Positions 42,870-54,256 of a stretch of DNA of 64,000 nucleotides are shown here, one piece after another. The stretch lies in the NCBI GenBank assembly GCA_001599755.1, contig BCHX01000003.1, forward strand, positions 1,547,015-1,611,014. Direction: 5' to 3'. The notes beneath the pieces were generated by a model that saw only the letters and a list, made by a program, of their open reading frames with translations, did no database searches and was not told where the DNA came from. Source of the DNA: Gliomastix tumulicola. Taxonomy: Eukaryota > Ascomycota > Sordariomycetes > Hypocreales > Bionectriaceae. Every line of letters begins with the position of its first letter. Positions within the stretch are counted from its first letter, which is position 1. The translations under genes were made by a program, and so were the position numbers.

Positions 42870-45540
42870 ATGGCTAGACCGGCGCAATTTCGAACGCCTC
42901 AGAAGAAGCGCGCCTCGCCTTCGCCTTCGCCTTCACGATCTTCCGCCAGGCGCCGAGTAGTTGACGCTCACGTGATAACGACGCCCAGCGACTTGCCCAC
43001 GCCCCAGCCACATTTATCCCCGTACAACCTCCGCCTGCGCCACAGAGAAACCCCCTGCTCCAATTCCACCCACTCTAAGCAGACGCCGCCGCCCTCGCGA
43101 CGCAGAAAACGCGACAACGGCGACGACAGCCTTGCGACTTACACCAGCATCAAACGCACCAGAGCCACCACCACCGACCCCTTTCAAGACAATCCCACCC
43201 CGTCCAAGCAGCAGAAGCGCGACCACGGGACGGGCCTCCTCCTTTACCGCGAGTCACGAAATCCCAGCAGCCACCACCACCACTACCACCGTCGCAACGA
43301 CCAGCGTCGCCGCCGCTCGTCCTCGACAGGCATCATGTCGGGCGCGGGGGCGAAATGGAAGGAGGAGCAGATCCTCGTCATCTGCCCGGGGAGCCGGACG
43401 ACCATGGCGCAGCTCGGCTGCAGCGAGCTGACGCCGCCGACGCACCGCATCCCGACGAGGATGTTCCGCGACGGCGACGAGTGGCGGCCGTACTACACGT
43501 TCCGGCGCACCAAGGTGGTGGACGGGGTCGAGCAGGAGGAGTGGGTGGAGGATGTTGACGAGGATAAGGGGGCGGTGTATCCTCTGCAAGGTATGGCTTT
43601 CTCCTCCCCCCCTCCCCTGACCAATTGATGTCCCAATTGATGGAACTTGTTGTGGTGGTGTTGACTGATGATGTGTTGTGTTTAGGCGGCCGCATCGTGC
43701 ACATGGACGCCTTCCTCGCCTTCCTGGACCACGTCCACAGCCTGCTCACGACGACCTACCACAACACGCCCATCATGCTCATGGCCTCGCCGCAGTGGAC
43801 GCGCCCGGACTGCGAGGCCATCGCGCAGTACATCTTCGAGAAGACGCGGACCCCGGCCCTGTGCCTCATCCACAGCGCCATCGCGACGCAGTACGGCCTC
43901 AAGTTCCCGCACATGACCATTGTCGACATCGGCTTCGAGAAGGTGGACGTGACGGCCATCCACGACGGCCGCGTCGTGAACCACATGGACCTCGGCGACG
44001 GGCACATCAGCGGCGGCGAGGTGTTCACGCGGAGGCTGGCGAAGCTGCTCGAGGGCCAGCGGTTCACGCACGACATGGCGGAGCAGCTGAAGAGGAGCGC
44101 CATCTGCGAGGTCCTGCCGTATGCCGGGACCGAGCCCGCCCTGTTTGAGCTTCCGAAGGACGAGGGCGGTGCATCGGCGGGCGGCGAGGGCTCTGCGGAT
44201 GGCAGCCAGGCGCCCAAGCTGTCGGGGGCGAACGGCCAGAATGGAGACAACGGAGAGGGCAACGACGACGAGGACGGTGTCCTGGATGTCGCGAGCATCG
44301 TCACGAGCGGGCAGACCAAGGAGTTCCTGGCCAAGAAGGAGAAGGAGAAGACCACCAAGGCGGGCCGGAAGGGCAAGGATAAGGACGCCGAGGCGCAGCC
44401 TAAGCCGGGCCGTCTGCCTAACAACAAGAGGACGCGCAACACATTTGCGTTCGAAGAGGTAGTCATTGAGGAGGTTCCCATCGAGCCCCCGGTCACCAAC
44501 GCCCCCGCGACGACCACCAACGGCAGCGCGCAGGCGCCGGCCCCTGTAGATGGCGCGACAACTGCGACGGGAGTAGAACCCTCGAAGCCCGCCGGAGAGA
44601 CAGCAGATGCTACAGCTGCTGCTGCTGCTGTTGCTGCTGCTGCGCCGTCCGAGGCCAAGCCAGAGACCACCGCAACAGAAAAGAAGACCGAGGTGACTAC
44701 CGAGCAGAGACCAAAGCGCGTCCGCCGGGACATCGAGGTCGGCGTCGAGCGCTTCACCTTTGCCGACCGCGAGGAGATTGACCGCATCGTGAGCACCATC
44801 TACCGCACCCTCCAGGGCATCGAGGACATGTACATGCGCCCGCCCTGCTGGGAGAACCTCGTCTTCGTCGGCAACGGCTCGCGTCTGCGCGGCCTGAAGG
44901 AGAACATCCTGCAGACCCTCAACGCCCGGCATCTCGTGTCCCCGTCCACGGCCACCATGTTCACGTCGGAGCTGCCCTCCAACATGGCCACGCCCACGGG
45001 CACCGGCGCCCAGACGCCCACGGGCTCCTTCACCGGCGCGCCGCACCAGCTCCCCTCGAGCGGCGTCAACCCGCTGCTCCAGGCCGCCACGACGGCCAGC
45101 ACGCTCGGCGTCGTCGCCGGAGGAGCAGGCGGCGGCGGCGGCGGCCCCCCCGGCATGGCCAACAGCGTGACCCTCGCCACGCCCCAGGCCGGCTCCGAGG
45201 CCGGCGGGCCCGTCGCCACGCCGCACTTCCACAGCCAGACGCCCACGAGCATCAAGACGGTCGCCCTGCCGACGTACCTCCAGGAGTGGACCAAGAACGG
45301 CTTCGAGGAGTCCATGTTCCTCGGCGCGCAGGTCGCGGCCCGCATCGTCTTCTGCCTGCACTCCAACGTCGACGCCCAGGGTGTCGAGGCGCAGCGGATG
45401 GCGAGCTTGAACCGTGTAGATTACAAGTACGTTTCTTTCTGCAGCCACTGACCCAATTTATGACCGCGACAGTCACTGACCTTTTTACTCTTAGCGAACT
45501 CGGCCCCAAGGGCATCCGGGCTCACTCCATGCTGAGCTAA
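42870..45540 (+). CDS. ARP9: Actin-related protein 9 (SWI/SNF and RSC subunit)
   Basis: Three exons (42870-43590, 43686-45426, 45495-45540) encode 835 aa from the first ATG. Arp9 pairs with Arp7 (or Arp42) on the HSA helix of the remodeller ATPase. The actin-like part begins EEQILVICPGSRTTMAQLG and continues with MLMASPQWTRPDCEAI, ALCLIHSAIATQYGL and a phosphate-2-like MTIVDIGFEKVDVTAI. It ends with WENLVFVGNGSRLRGLKENI and NELGPKGIRAHSMLS. Long Ala/Glu/Lys-rich inserts separate the blocks. The N-terminal ~155 residues are basic, Ser/Arg/His-rich and outside the actin fold. An in-frame ATG at 43335 would give a 680-aa protein starting MSGAGAKWKEEQIL, which may be the true start. Confidence 0.88.
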
Positions 45541-45782
45541 AGAGGAGAGAGGAGACAGCCTCCTCCCGCTCTTCGTTCCTCCTCCCCCTTTTTTTCGCAA
45601 ATCGGTCTGGCTACTAGTAGTCATGGAGTTCCTGGATGTTACCTGTACTTTACCAAAGGTGGTGGAAAACACATAAAAAATCTCGGCGAAGGGGAGAGAG
45701 GACCACCTATTCTACAGCTGGTTTGGGCATATACTTAGCTTCAAAACAAGGCGGCTTAACAGGATGGGCTACGAGGCACACA

Positions 45783-45807
45783 CAGCTCAGCTCAGCTCAG
45801 CTCAGCT
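45783..45807. repeat. (CAGCT)5 microsatellite
   Basis: Five perfect pentamer copies in the 3' intergenic region. Confidence 0.92.
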
Positions 45808-45902
45808 GTACGGCAAAAGAAGTCCAGAAAATGGGGGAGAGCTCTTGTGAAGTTTCGTGCTGCTCTTTTTTTCCCTTCTGCTTTTGTAGTATTTTTGGTT
45901 TC

Positions 45903-45922
45903 TAGGTAGGTAGGTAGGTAGG
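45903..45922. repeat. (TAGG)5 microsatellite
   Basis: Five perfect tetramer copies. Confidence 0.92.
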
Positions 45923-46197
45923 GCTTGATACCAGTAATCGATATACAACACCAGATGCTTTGATATGATGTGTCGCGAGCCAACAGCAACAGTTGAGGTT
46001 TTCAATGGTGTTGAGATAAAGGGGAGGGGCTCAAATTAGAACTGTAACCTGAAAAACTGGGATATCCAACAAAATTACCATGTTGAGCAGATTCTCCTTC
46101 CTGTCGCTTTCCCTTACATGTCTAAGTCTATCAAGCAGAGCAAGAATTCAGAGAATTGAAAAAAAAAAAAAGACTGAGTGTTTGTTGGTGGCTTCGT

Positions 46198-48404
46198 TTA
46201 GCCAGCCTCGTTCCTGGACTGAGCCTCGATGGCTGCGTTATCCCAGTTCGTCCAGATAAGATATGTGTATTCAATTAAAGCAGCACTAAAAAGGGATTTG
46301 TCAGTCAACACGGCGCGCTCTGCATATACCACATCTCTCTCAGGACAGAACGACTTACCAGATCAAACCAACCGTGACACCAAGCCAGAGCCCGTCAAGC
46401 CTCATACCCAGCCCAAACGCCAGCCCCAGCGAGATGGGCAGCGAAATGACATAGTACGCGACGAGATTCGCAGGTCCGCCGACAGACTGCTTCCCGATGC
46501 CGCGGAGCAGGCCGTGCGCGCCGGCGCAGAGCCCGTCAAAGACCTGGGTGAAGGCGACGACGGGGAGGGTCTGGGCAACGATGGCGATGACCTCCTCGTC
46601 CTGGGTGAAGAGGCGGGGCAGGTAGAAGCGCAGGGTGCTGTACATGGTGAGGTTGAAGACGCCGATGATGCAGCCCATGCAGAATGCCTAGTGGTTAAGA
46701 AGTCAGAGACGCTGTGGTCATTTCTTGCGAGAAAATGGGGAGAGAGAGAGAGAGAGGATACGTACCACTCGGGCAGCTGTCTTCGCGGCGTCAACGAGAC
46801 CCGCGCCAATGAGGTTGGCGATTCGCGTCGACGCGGCGATGGACACCGGGAAGGGGATCTGATACGAGATCGTGGCGAGCGTGACGAGGACGCTCTGAGC
46901 AGCGAGATACTCAGACCCGAAACGGCTGGACAGCAGCGTCATGAGCTCAAAGGCGAGCCACTCGGCCTCGATCATGACCATGCCCGGCAGCGCCAGGCGG
47001 ATCATCACCCACCAGTTGGAGAAGGCCCTCTTAGTGAAGCCGCCCCAGCACTGGGATCCGTCGATGAAGCGCACGTAGAGGAAGAGTAGTATAGGTAGCA
47101 GGTTGTCGGTGATGGCGACTGCGATGGGGGCACCGACGAAGCCGAGTCCGAGTCTCCAGACCAGCAGATAGTTGATGAGGATGTTGAACGGGGCCGCGAT
47201 GACGAGGACGTAGGTGGTGGCGCGGAAGAGGCCCTGGGCTTGCGTGAAGCGCTTGCCGCACTCGAAGAGGACGAAGCCTGGGATGCTGAAGATCATGACA
47301 CGGAGGTAGAGAGCAGCGAGGCGGGCTGACTCGGCCTCCGGGACGACCATGCGGATCAGGGGCTCGGAGAAGAACCAGAGAATGGCGACGGGGACGCTCA
47401 GGAGGAAGAGGAAAGCGGTCATACGCTGCAGCTGCAGGCCGACGAGCGTCTTGTGGCCGGAGCCATAGGCCTGGGCGCAGAGAGTATCGAGCGAGGTGGC
47501 AAGACCCTGGAAGGGGGCTAGGCATGTGATGGCGGCAGACATGTTGGCCACTGTGCTGTGCGTTAGCCGAAGTAGGAACAAGGAACAGTGATGTGATTTA
47601 ACAAGGCTGTGACTTACACGACACGGCGCCGAGCTCGATCTTGCCGATGCGGCCGACAGCAAAGATACTGGCCACATTGATGGAGTACTGAAGGAAGAAT
47701 GTGGCGATGAGAGGCGCCGAGTACTGCGTGAGCGTCTTTGCCTCGCGCTGCCACGTCGTGCGAATGCGGCCCTCGGTCACGGCCTGCACCCACTGCTCGT
47801 CCACCTCATCGTCGCTCACCGAGGACGAAGACGACACTGTCTCGCCCGCAGTTGGTGTCCCGTCCGGAGCACGAGCGCCGAGAAGGGGTGCCCTCTCATC
47901 GGGAGGCTGAACTACCACATCCGGGCTCTCCTCGTCCCCTCGGAGCTTCGTTGGCTGAGCTGGGCCGAAGACACGGTGATAGAGCCGGGAGAAGGCATTC
48001 CCTGGCTGCGGCTCCTCGGCACGATGGTGGTGGTGGTGCTTTGGCGGCAGCAAGTGATTATCCCGTAGAAGACTCCTCTCAGCATCCCGGGACTGCTTCC
48101 GCTCCAGAGGGCTCAGAATGCTCAGACCAGCCTCATCGCCGGCCTGCGGGTTGAGAACGGGCCGTCCACCAAAAGCCACGCCCGAAGGCCGGCGATAACT
48201 CAGATGAGGACCGCCTTCATGTTCGTGGTCCCTAGTTTCATCCGCCGGTTCTGCATCCTCGGTATCGGAGCACGCCGCAATGTCTTCGGCGAGATACCGT
48301 TCAGCCAGCGGCGACGAGGACAGGAAGCGAGACGGTGAGGACGAAAGGCCCGGGTTTGAATGGGCGTCGTGGCTGGACGACGGCCGAAGCTGGCTTCCAG
48401 GCAT
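46198..48404 (-). CDS. MATE-family multidrug/ion antiporter (Erc1-like)
   Basis: Four exons (48404-47618, 47550-46766, 46687-46359, 46285-46198) encode 662 aa. A long cytosolic N-terminal tail of ~210 residues, with a His run and an acidic/Ser-rich part, precedes the membrane domain. MATE hallmarks include FFLQYSINVASIFAVGRIGKIELGAVSLANMSA and GLATSLDTLCAQAYGSG, with PGMVMIEAEWLAFELMTLLSSR opening the second half. The length allows the usual 12 helices. MATE proteins are Na+ or H+ antiporters exporting organic compounds; fungal members include Erc1. No biosynthetic genes lie nearby, so a housekeeping role is more likely than cluster export. An (AG)n tract lies in the intron at about 46740-46756. 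Confidence 0.94.
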
Positions 48405-48886
48405 GAGTATGAGTTACAATCCAATAGCAAGGGTTATAGTATTCAAGAAAAAAAAAGTAGGCATATAGAATTACGTAGAGAGAAAAGGTGAGAGCCGGGG
48501 CTGGAGAGATAAAGACGTGATGGGGCGAAAAGAAAACGCCAACTTTTCAACGGACCCAATCGCGGCAAAAGCTACCAGAACTAGCATGAAGCGTTTGTGC
48601 TACATGCCGGCACCTTAAAAAATTAGCAGGAGACCTTCCGGACTAGTCTTGGTGTTTGATCCAAGACTCATCTTCACTCACAAACAACGTTGAGAAGTGC
48701 AGCTGATGCAGGCTAATGCCATTGAGTCACTGACCGAGATCTTCGGGGAAGTGGGGGACCTGCAGGTCAAAAGCGCCCTATAAGTGACGGGAGGGCTGCC
48801 AAGTCCAGCCAAACTGAGCAGTTCAGACAGGTGACGATCTCCGAGTGTAACCAAAGGGCGCTTGTCATATATCTCCGTCACTCTAG
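48405..48886. other. Intergenic region upstream of MATE gene
   Basis: These 482 bases hold the MATE promoter and the TDP1 3' UTR. Nothing further was recognised. Confidence 0.5.
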
Positions 48887-50636
48887 TTAAGTCTCTCCCA
48901 TCCAGACTCCGCCGTGTCTGTCTGGCTCTGTGTGATTTAGACTCGCCACCCACGGAGTCTCGTCGGCGCCGTATCTCTGCAAGGGCATGTTGTACGGTAC
49001 GCGGACGCCCAACACAGGCCTGGTTTGCTCTTTGTCTGCAAGATTCGTCGCTGAATCGTCGCTATCGTCATCGTTTCCAAATGTTGGCACCATCACCGAC
49101 CCCTCAGCCAGAAGCTCTGGCCAGACGAGCACCCCAATTTCCCATGACGCGATCCGCACCTCCCCTGTTTGTTGCCGCGCAGCCTCTCCCCATGCCTGCT
49201 TTGAGAGATTGGCAGACGTGAGCAGCGCCCAGTCTATTGATGCGTCACCGTTGTATCGGATGTACGTCTTGATGTGAGGTGCTGCCCGCGCCCGATGCCC
49301 GTCGTGCCGGACTGCATCTTCTGGGATTTCTACCACGAACCCCGTTCAGCGCAATCACAATATCGAACAACGACGAGTCTGAAAACTCACCTCTTCCACC
49401 TGGGGCGTCGTTCGCCCAGTGGTGAAGTATAGGTCGCAGGTACTGAAGCTGCTTAGCCTGCTGCTGAGACTGTATTTTCATATGAATAGAGGCTCCCGAA
49501 TCGTAGCCGTCTATTGACCTGCGAATTTCGTCTGGGGTTGGAAACACGACTTTGAACTCGGGTCTCTTCGCATCCGGCATGGCTGACTTGCCGAGCGACT
49601 CAAAAAGTGTCTTCCTCATCCAGTCATCTTTAGCGCCCAGTGTTGCAATCGAGGATATCTGTATGACAATAGAAGAAACCTCGTCTCCACGGACGGGGAT
49701 GCCAGAAAGATGCCGCTTCAAGGCTGGCCACCCCCAGGCTGGCTCCGAGAGGTCATGCATGTTGTGTTTCCCAGGTACACTCGCAATTAGAGCTGCTTTC
49801 ACAGCAGAGAAGTCGTATCTACCAAGTTGCTCGACGAGAGGGCCGCAAATTATCCTTCGCCGATCGTAGTGTCTGAGATAGCTCATCAGATCCATCTTGA
49901 ATCTCTGCCCGCTTCCCACTGGATAGTGGTCTGGTCGCAAGGACGCATACTCGGCGCTGTCGGTGTTTGCAAGCAAAGGGAGAGGCGGCGACTTCCACAC
50001 GGCGTTGGTCATGTTTGTCCAGTCCTTGGGAATCATGTTCGCCGTGTGGATGATGACCTGAGCCGTCTCATCGTGGCGGATGAGAATCATCATCTTGCTG
50101 TGGTGTGTGCCGAACATCTCGGGCATGAATGCCGCATGAAGCTCAACATTGTTGAACCCAGAAGCCTCTTGCTAGGATTTGGTTAGTTTAGGAGCACCAC
50201 ATAAAGTGCGTGTGGTCTTTGATCATACACTGAGCAGCCGGCGCCGCGGGTCATCCTGCTTCCAGAAGCCGTGGACAATGTGGACTCTCACCAGGTGCCT
50301 CGTATCGGGGTCGAACGCGTCCATCAGGAAGCGCAGATCGTGGAGGAAGTTGAACTCCCAGCACTCGGAGATCAGAGGGTCGCCCAGGAGGTCTCGTAGC
50401 GTCACGGCGTCTTTGTTGTGATCCTCAGGGAGGTCCCGAATCCAAGTCAACTGCCATGGCGAGGATAATTCTGGGCAGGTCGATTCTGCTGGCTTGTTCT
50501 CACTTTCATTCCGCTCTCTTTGCTCATCTTCAGATGGCTTTGTTTTCTTCGGAGGCGGAGTGATGGGACGTGAAAGTGATTGAAGTGCGTCGTCGTTGTC
50601 ATTATCATCGCGCACTCGCTTTCTGTTACCTTCCAT
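48887..50636 (-). CDS. TDP1: Tyrosyl-DNA phosphodiesterase 1
   Basis: Three exons (50636-50229, 50171-49391, 49329-48887) encode 543 aa. Tdp1 removes stalled topoisomerase I and other adducts from DNA 3' ends. It belongs to the phospholipase D superfamily and has two HKN motifs. The first is HSK at ~160-162 within MFGTHHSKMMIL. The second is HIK at ~415-417, with its Asn in LLTSANLSKQAWG. The first ~55 residues are basic and disordered (RKRVRDDNDND, PITPPPKKTKP), consistent with nuclear import. Intron 2 splits the codon before EIPEDAVRHDGH; reading through the intron would add a false segment. The gene diverges from the thioredoxin-family gene (862 bp). Confidence 0.95.
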
Positions 50637-51498
50637 GTCTCATTGAAGGCAGTGCTGGATCCAGTGGAAGTGATTGTTGTGTCAGCACTGAGCCTTGAGG
50701 CAGGTGCTTCTGGTGGTGCCTTCCCTATGCAGGTGGTGGCGTGCAGATCGGGGGACAGAATTACACAGCCGCCCGAGGTGAGGAATGTCAGACCACCACT
50801 ATCAATATCAATCCCAACGAGTCTGTGAATAAGGTGAAATGGCCACAGTAATGTCTCGGGCAATAGTGATCACTGCCTAATTGATAAAATAATTAGTACC
50901 AACCACTATTAGACCCAATAGTCAGTCCTATTCAGGCAGATTCCAGTGAACCTAAGTTGGATGGAGGGCTGTTTAATTCTGTCAGGCCCCCTCGCTCCCA
51001 TCCATCAATCGAGAACAAACAAGCGCTACGTACCTACTAAAACAACCCTCAGGGGTCTTACAAAACAGGGCCCGGCGTCCAAGCCAATAGCGTCTATTCC
51101 GCATCCATTCCATTCCAGTAAAGTGGAAGCTGTCCAATCGACATCCTCTCGCTCCTTTTCCATCCGTTCCTCGTCGTCTTTATTTCTTGAGTATAATCTG
51201 CATCGCAGCTTGCGCGCCATTCTCGTTTTCAGCATCAACCGTACGACCCTTAGCATTCGTTTCGACCAGCAGAGTCCAGCCCCGAGAACCCGGCCGCGAC
51301 ATGCCGACGACCCCCTAGACGGACCGTTCTGTCCTCACCCTCGTGACTGTCTGTCTCAACACCCACACGATTACCTCGATACCTGGCCCTTCCCGGCCGA
51401 ATAGACTAGCAACCTTTCGATTCCGTCATCTCTATTCTACAGCGCCTCCGAATCAATTCAGCAGTCGCGCCCAGGAGGTGCTGGTGTCGTAGCCCGCC
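50637..51498. promoter_or_regulatory. Divergent intergenic region TDP1 / ER thioredoxin gene
   Basis: These 862 bases carry two promoters. The last ~200 nt before 51499 lack ATG and are rich in C and T, consistent with a 5' leader. No gene is seen. Confidence 0.5.
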
Positions 51499-53834
51499 AT
51501 GAGGCTCTCGCCGTCCATTCTGCTGGCTGGTGCCGCATCCCTCCTTGCCGCGCCCGCCCTTGCGAAACCCAAAGTGCCAAAGCCGACAGTCTTCAACGGC
51601 ATCACTGTGCAACCGCTGTTTGAACTCACTCCGGCCAACTACGAGGAGGAGATCAAGAAGACCAAGTACACCCTTGTGAAACACTACAGGTACCGTTCCC
51701 CTTGCCACTGTGAACGTCCCAATGCGGCTCTCCAGGCACGCCGCCAAGGGTTTCCAATTGCTGACTACGCTGCAGCCCGTACTGCCCGCACTGCATAGAC
51801 TATGCGCCGACATACCAGACCCTCTACGAGTTCTACACGACCTCGAAGCCCGAGACCTCGCTCGATGTGAGCTTCGAAGAATTCTACAACTTCCGATTCG
51901 CGTCGATCAACTGCGTTGCCTACTACGACCTGTGCGTCGCCAACGGTGTCACGTCGTATCCCATGACCTCTCTGTTTGAAAATGGAAAGGAACTGGAGCA
52001 CCTGCGAGGCGTCAAGAGCATGGAAGATCTCAGCACCATGGTCGAGTCGGCCCTCGAGAAGGAGAAGCCCGGCACCAGGCCCCGCAGCCTCGAGTTGCCC
52101 AAGCCTGGCGACAAGGAATTCCCCAAGAAGAGCGAGGCCGAGGCTAGCGACAAGAGCGACTCCGAATCCAGCTCCAAGGAGACCACCCAGAATACCGACA
52201 AGAAGTCCGACACGCCGAAGGAGGATAGCCACAGTTCGACCGACAAGGGCGACACCAAGAAGCCGTCTGAGGATAAGGAGTCTGGAACCACGCAGGGACA
52301 GGGGTGGAAGTCTCCAACTTCTGCCGAGACCTTCAACAGCAAGAAGCCTACCGAGCTCTCTGCTCCCCCCAATCCCAATGGAATCTCCGTTCCCCTGACT
52401 GCCGAGAGCTTCCAGAGACTCGTCACCATGACCCAGGACCCTTGGTTTGTCAAGTTTTACGCACCCTGGTGCTCCCACTGCCAAGCTCTCGGTCCAACTT
52501 GGGATCAGCTGGCGAAGAATGTCCAGGGCAAGCTCAACATCGGAGAGGTGAACTGCGACCAGGAGCCCCGCCTCTGCAAGGATGTCAAAGCTAGGGCCTT
52601 TCCGACTATACTTTTCTTCAAAGGCGGGGAGCGTGCCGAGTACCGTGGCCTGAGGGGTCTTGGTGACTTTGTTTCATACGCCGACGACGCCCTCGATCTC
52701 GCCAGCGGGGTTCCTGATGTCGACGCTGCCGCCTTCGAGGCGATGGAGCAGAAGGAGGAGGTCATCTTCGTCTACTTCTACGACCATGCCACCACTACCG
52801 AGGACTTCACGGCCGTTGAGAGACTCCCTCTCAGCCTTATCGGACATGCGAAGCTTGTCAAGACCAACGATCCTAAGCTTTATGACCGCTTCAAGGTCCA
52901 CACCTTCCCCAGGCTCCTCGTCTCCAGAGAGGGCCGACCGACGTACTACAACCCTCTCACTCCACACGAGATGAGGGACGTCCACGGCGTCCTCGAGTGG
53001 ATGAAGTCGGTCTGGCTGCCGCTGGTTCCCGAACTCACCGCGGCTAATGCCCGCCAGATCATGGATGGCAAGATCGTTGTCCTTGGTATTCTGAACCGCC
53101 AGGACCAGGACGGGTTCCAGAGCGCACTCAGGGAGCTGAAGAGCGCTGCCAACGAGTGGATGGACAGGCAGATCCAAGAGTTCCAGCTCGAGCGGAAGAA
53201 GCTTCGTGACGCTAAGCAGATGAGGATTGAGGAGGCTGAGGACCGCGATGATCAGCGGGCGCTTCGGGCCGCTAAGGCGATCCGCATCGACATGAACAAC
53301 TCGGGCCGGAAAGAGGTTGGTTTCGCATTCGTCGATGGTGCCTTCTGGCAGCGATGGATTCGCACCACCTACGGAATCGATCCCATGGACGGAGAGCGAG
53401 TCATCATTAACGATCAGGACGTAAGTCATCCCCCCAACCCCTCCAGATCTATGCCCCACGAAGACATACTAACCATCTTTCCCCCACAGAGCCGAAAGTA
53501 CTGGGATACGACGGTGACTGGCAACTACATCATGGTCAGCCGCACTGCCATCTCCGAGTCCCTCGACAAGATCGTCTACGGCCACAACGCCATTAAGCCT
53601 AAGCTCACCATCTCCATCGTCGAGAAGTTCTTCCTCGACATCCGCAACACCGTCACTGCCCACCCGATCCTCAGCGTCATCTTCACCGTCCTTTCCATCT
53701 TTGCTTTCGTGTCCTGGTACAGAGGTCGCGCACGGCGCGCGCGCGGTGGCTATTTCCGACTGGACGACACCGTGGGCGGCCTCAAGGACGGGCTGCTGGG
53801 GCAGAACGGCAACAGCAACACGAAGGCTGATTGA
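51499..53834 (+). CDS. ER transmembrane thioredoxin/PDI-family protein (Eps1/TMX-like)
   Basis: Three exons (51499-51689, 51776-53420, 53490-53834) encode 726 aa. A signal peptide (~1-22, ending APALA) precedes a first thioredoxin domain with active site CPHC (67-70). A ~100-residue Ser/Lys/Glu-rich linker leads to a second thioredoxin domain with CSHC (296-299, KFYAPWCSHCQALGP). Further redox-inactive thioredoxin-like folds and a charged coiled stretch (LERKKLRDAKQMRIEEAEDRD) follow. One membrane helix lies near 690 (ILSVIFTVLSIFAFVSWY), with a basic cytosolic tail. The topology fits a membrane-bound PDI that oxidises, reduces or holds membrane clients in the ER, as Eps1 does in yeast. There is no HDEL-type signal; retention must come from the membrane part. 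Intron 1 splits the codon just before CPHC. Confidence 0.93.
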
Positions 53835-54256
53835 ATTAACTGAAGGCTTCTTCTGTTGTTGTCTTCCGTTTGTTTCCTTATGATAAGACTAAGGCCGAGA
53901 CTACGGGTGGGATAGACCGTGTGCTTGCAAGAGTTGAGGGATGTGCTCTGGAGGCACGAAAGAGTCACGTGGCTTGACAAGAGGCTATGACTGTCTAGGA
54001 CCTGGATCTAGACGGCAAGCCCTTATGACCTGCTGGGCCTCGATGAGACCTCTGGGAGCTATGGATATTAGGGCGAATATGGCGTTTGGAATCACTCGCG
54101 CTGGGTTGTGTTTGTGTGTTTGTATAGTACTTTGCGTCCTCAATGCTTGAACCAGAACAACATGAATTCCGTTTACAACACGTCACGGCCCTAGATGAAA
54201 TAAATAGCTCTGACGTACATGCTAGATCAACTCCCCGCTCATCCAAGTCCTTCAAA
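53835..54256. other. Convergent 3' region
   Basis: These 422 bases contain the 3' UTRs of the thioredoxin-family and phospholipase D genes. Nothing else is seen. Confidence 0.6.

Larger units (their letters stand above)
45541..46197. other. Convergent intergenic region ARP9 / MATE
   Basis: These 657 bases hold two 3' UTRs plus two microsatellites: CAGCT x5 at 45783-45807 and TAGG x5 at 45903-45922. No gene is seen. Confidence 0.6.

Noticed and set aside
43682..45448. 588-codon minus-strand open frame opposite ARP9
   Set aside because: Leu/Arg/Gly-rich translation typical of the antisense of a GC-rich gene; no domain, while the plus strand encodes clear Arp9 motifs.
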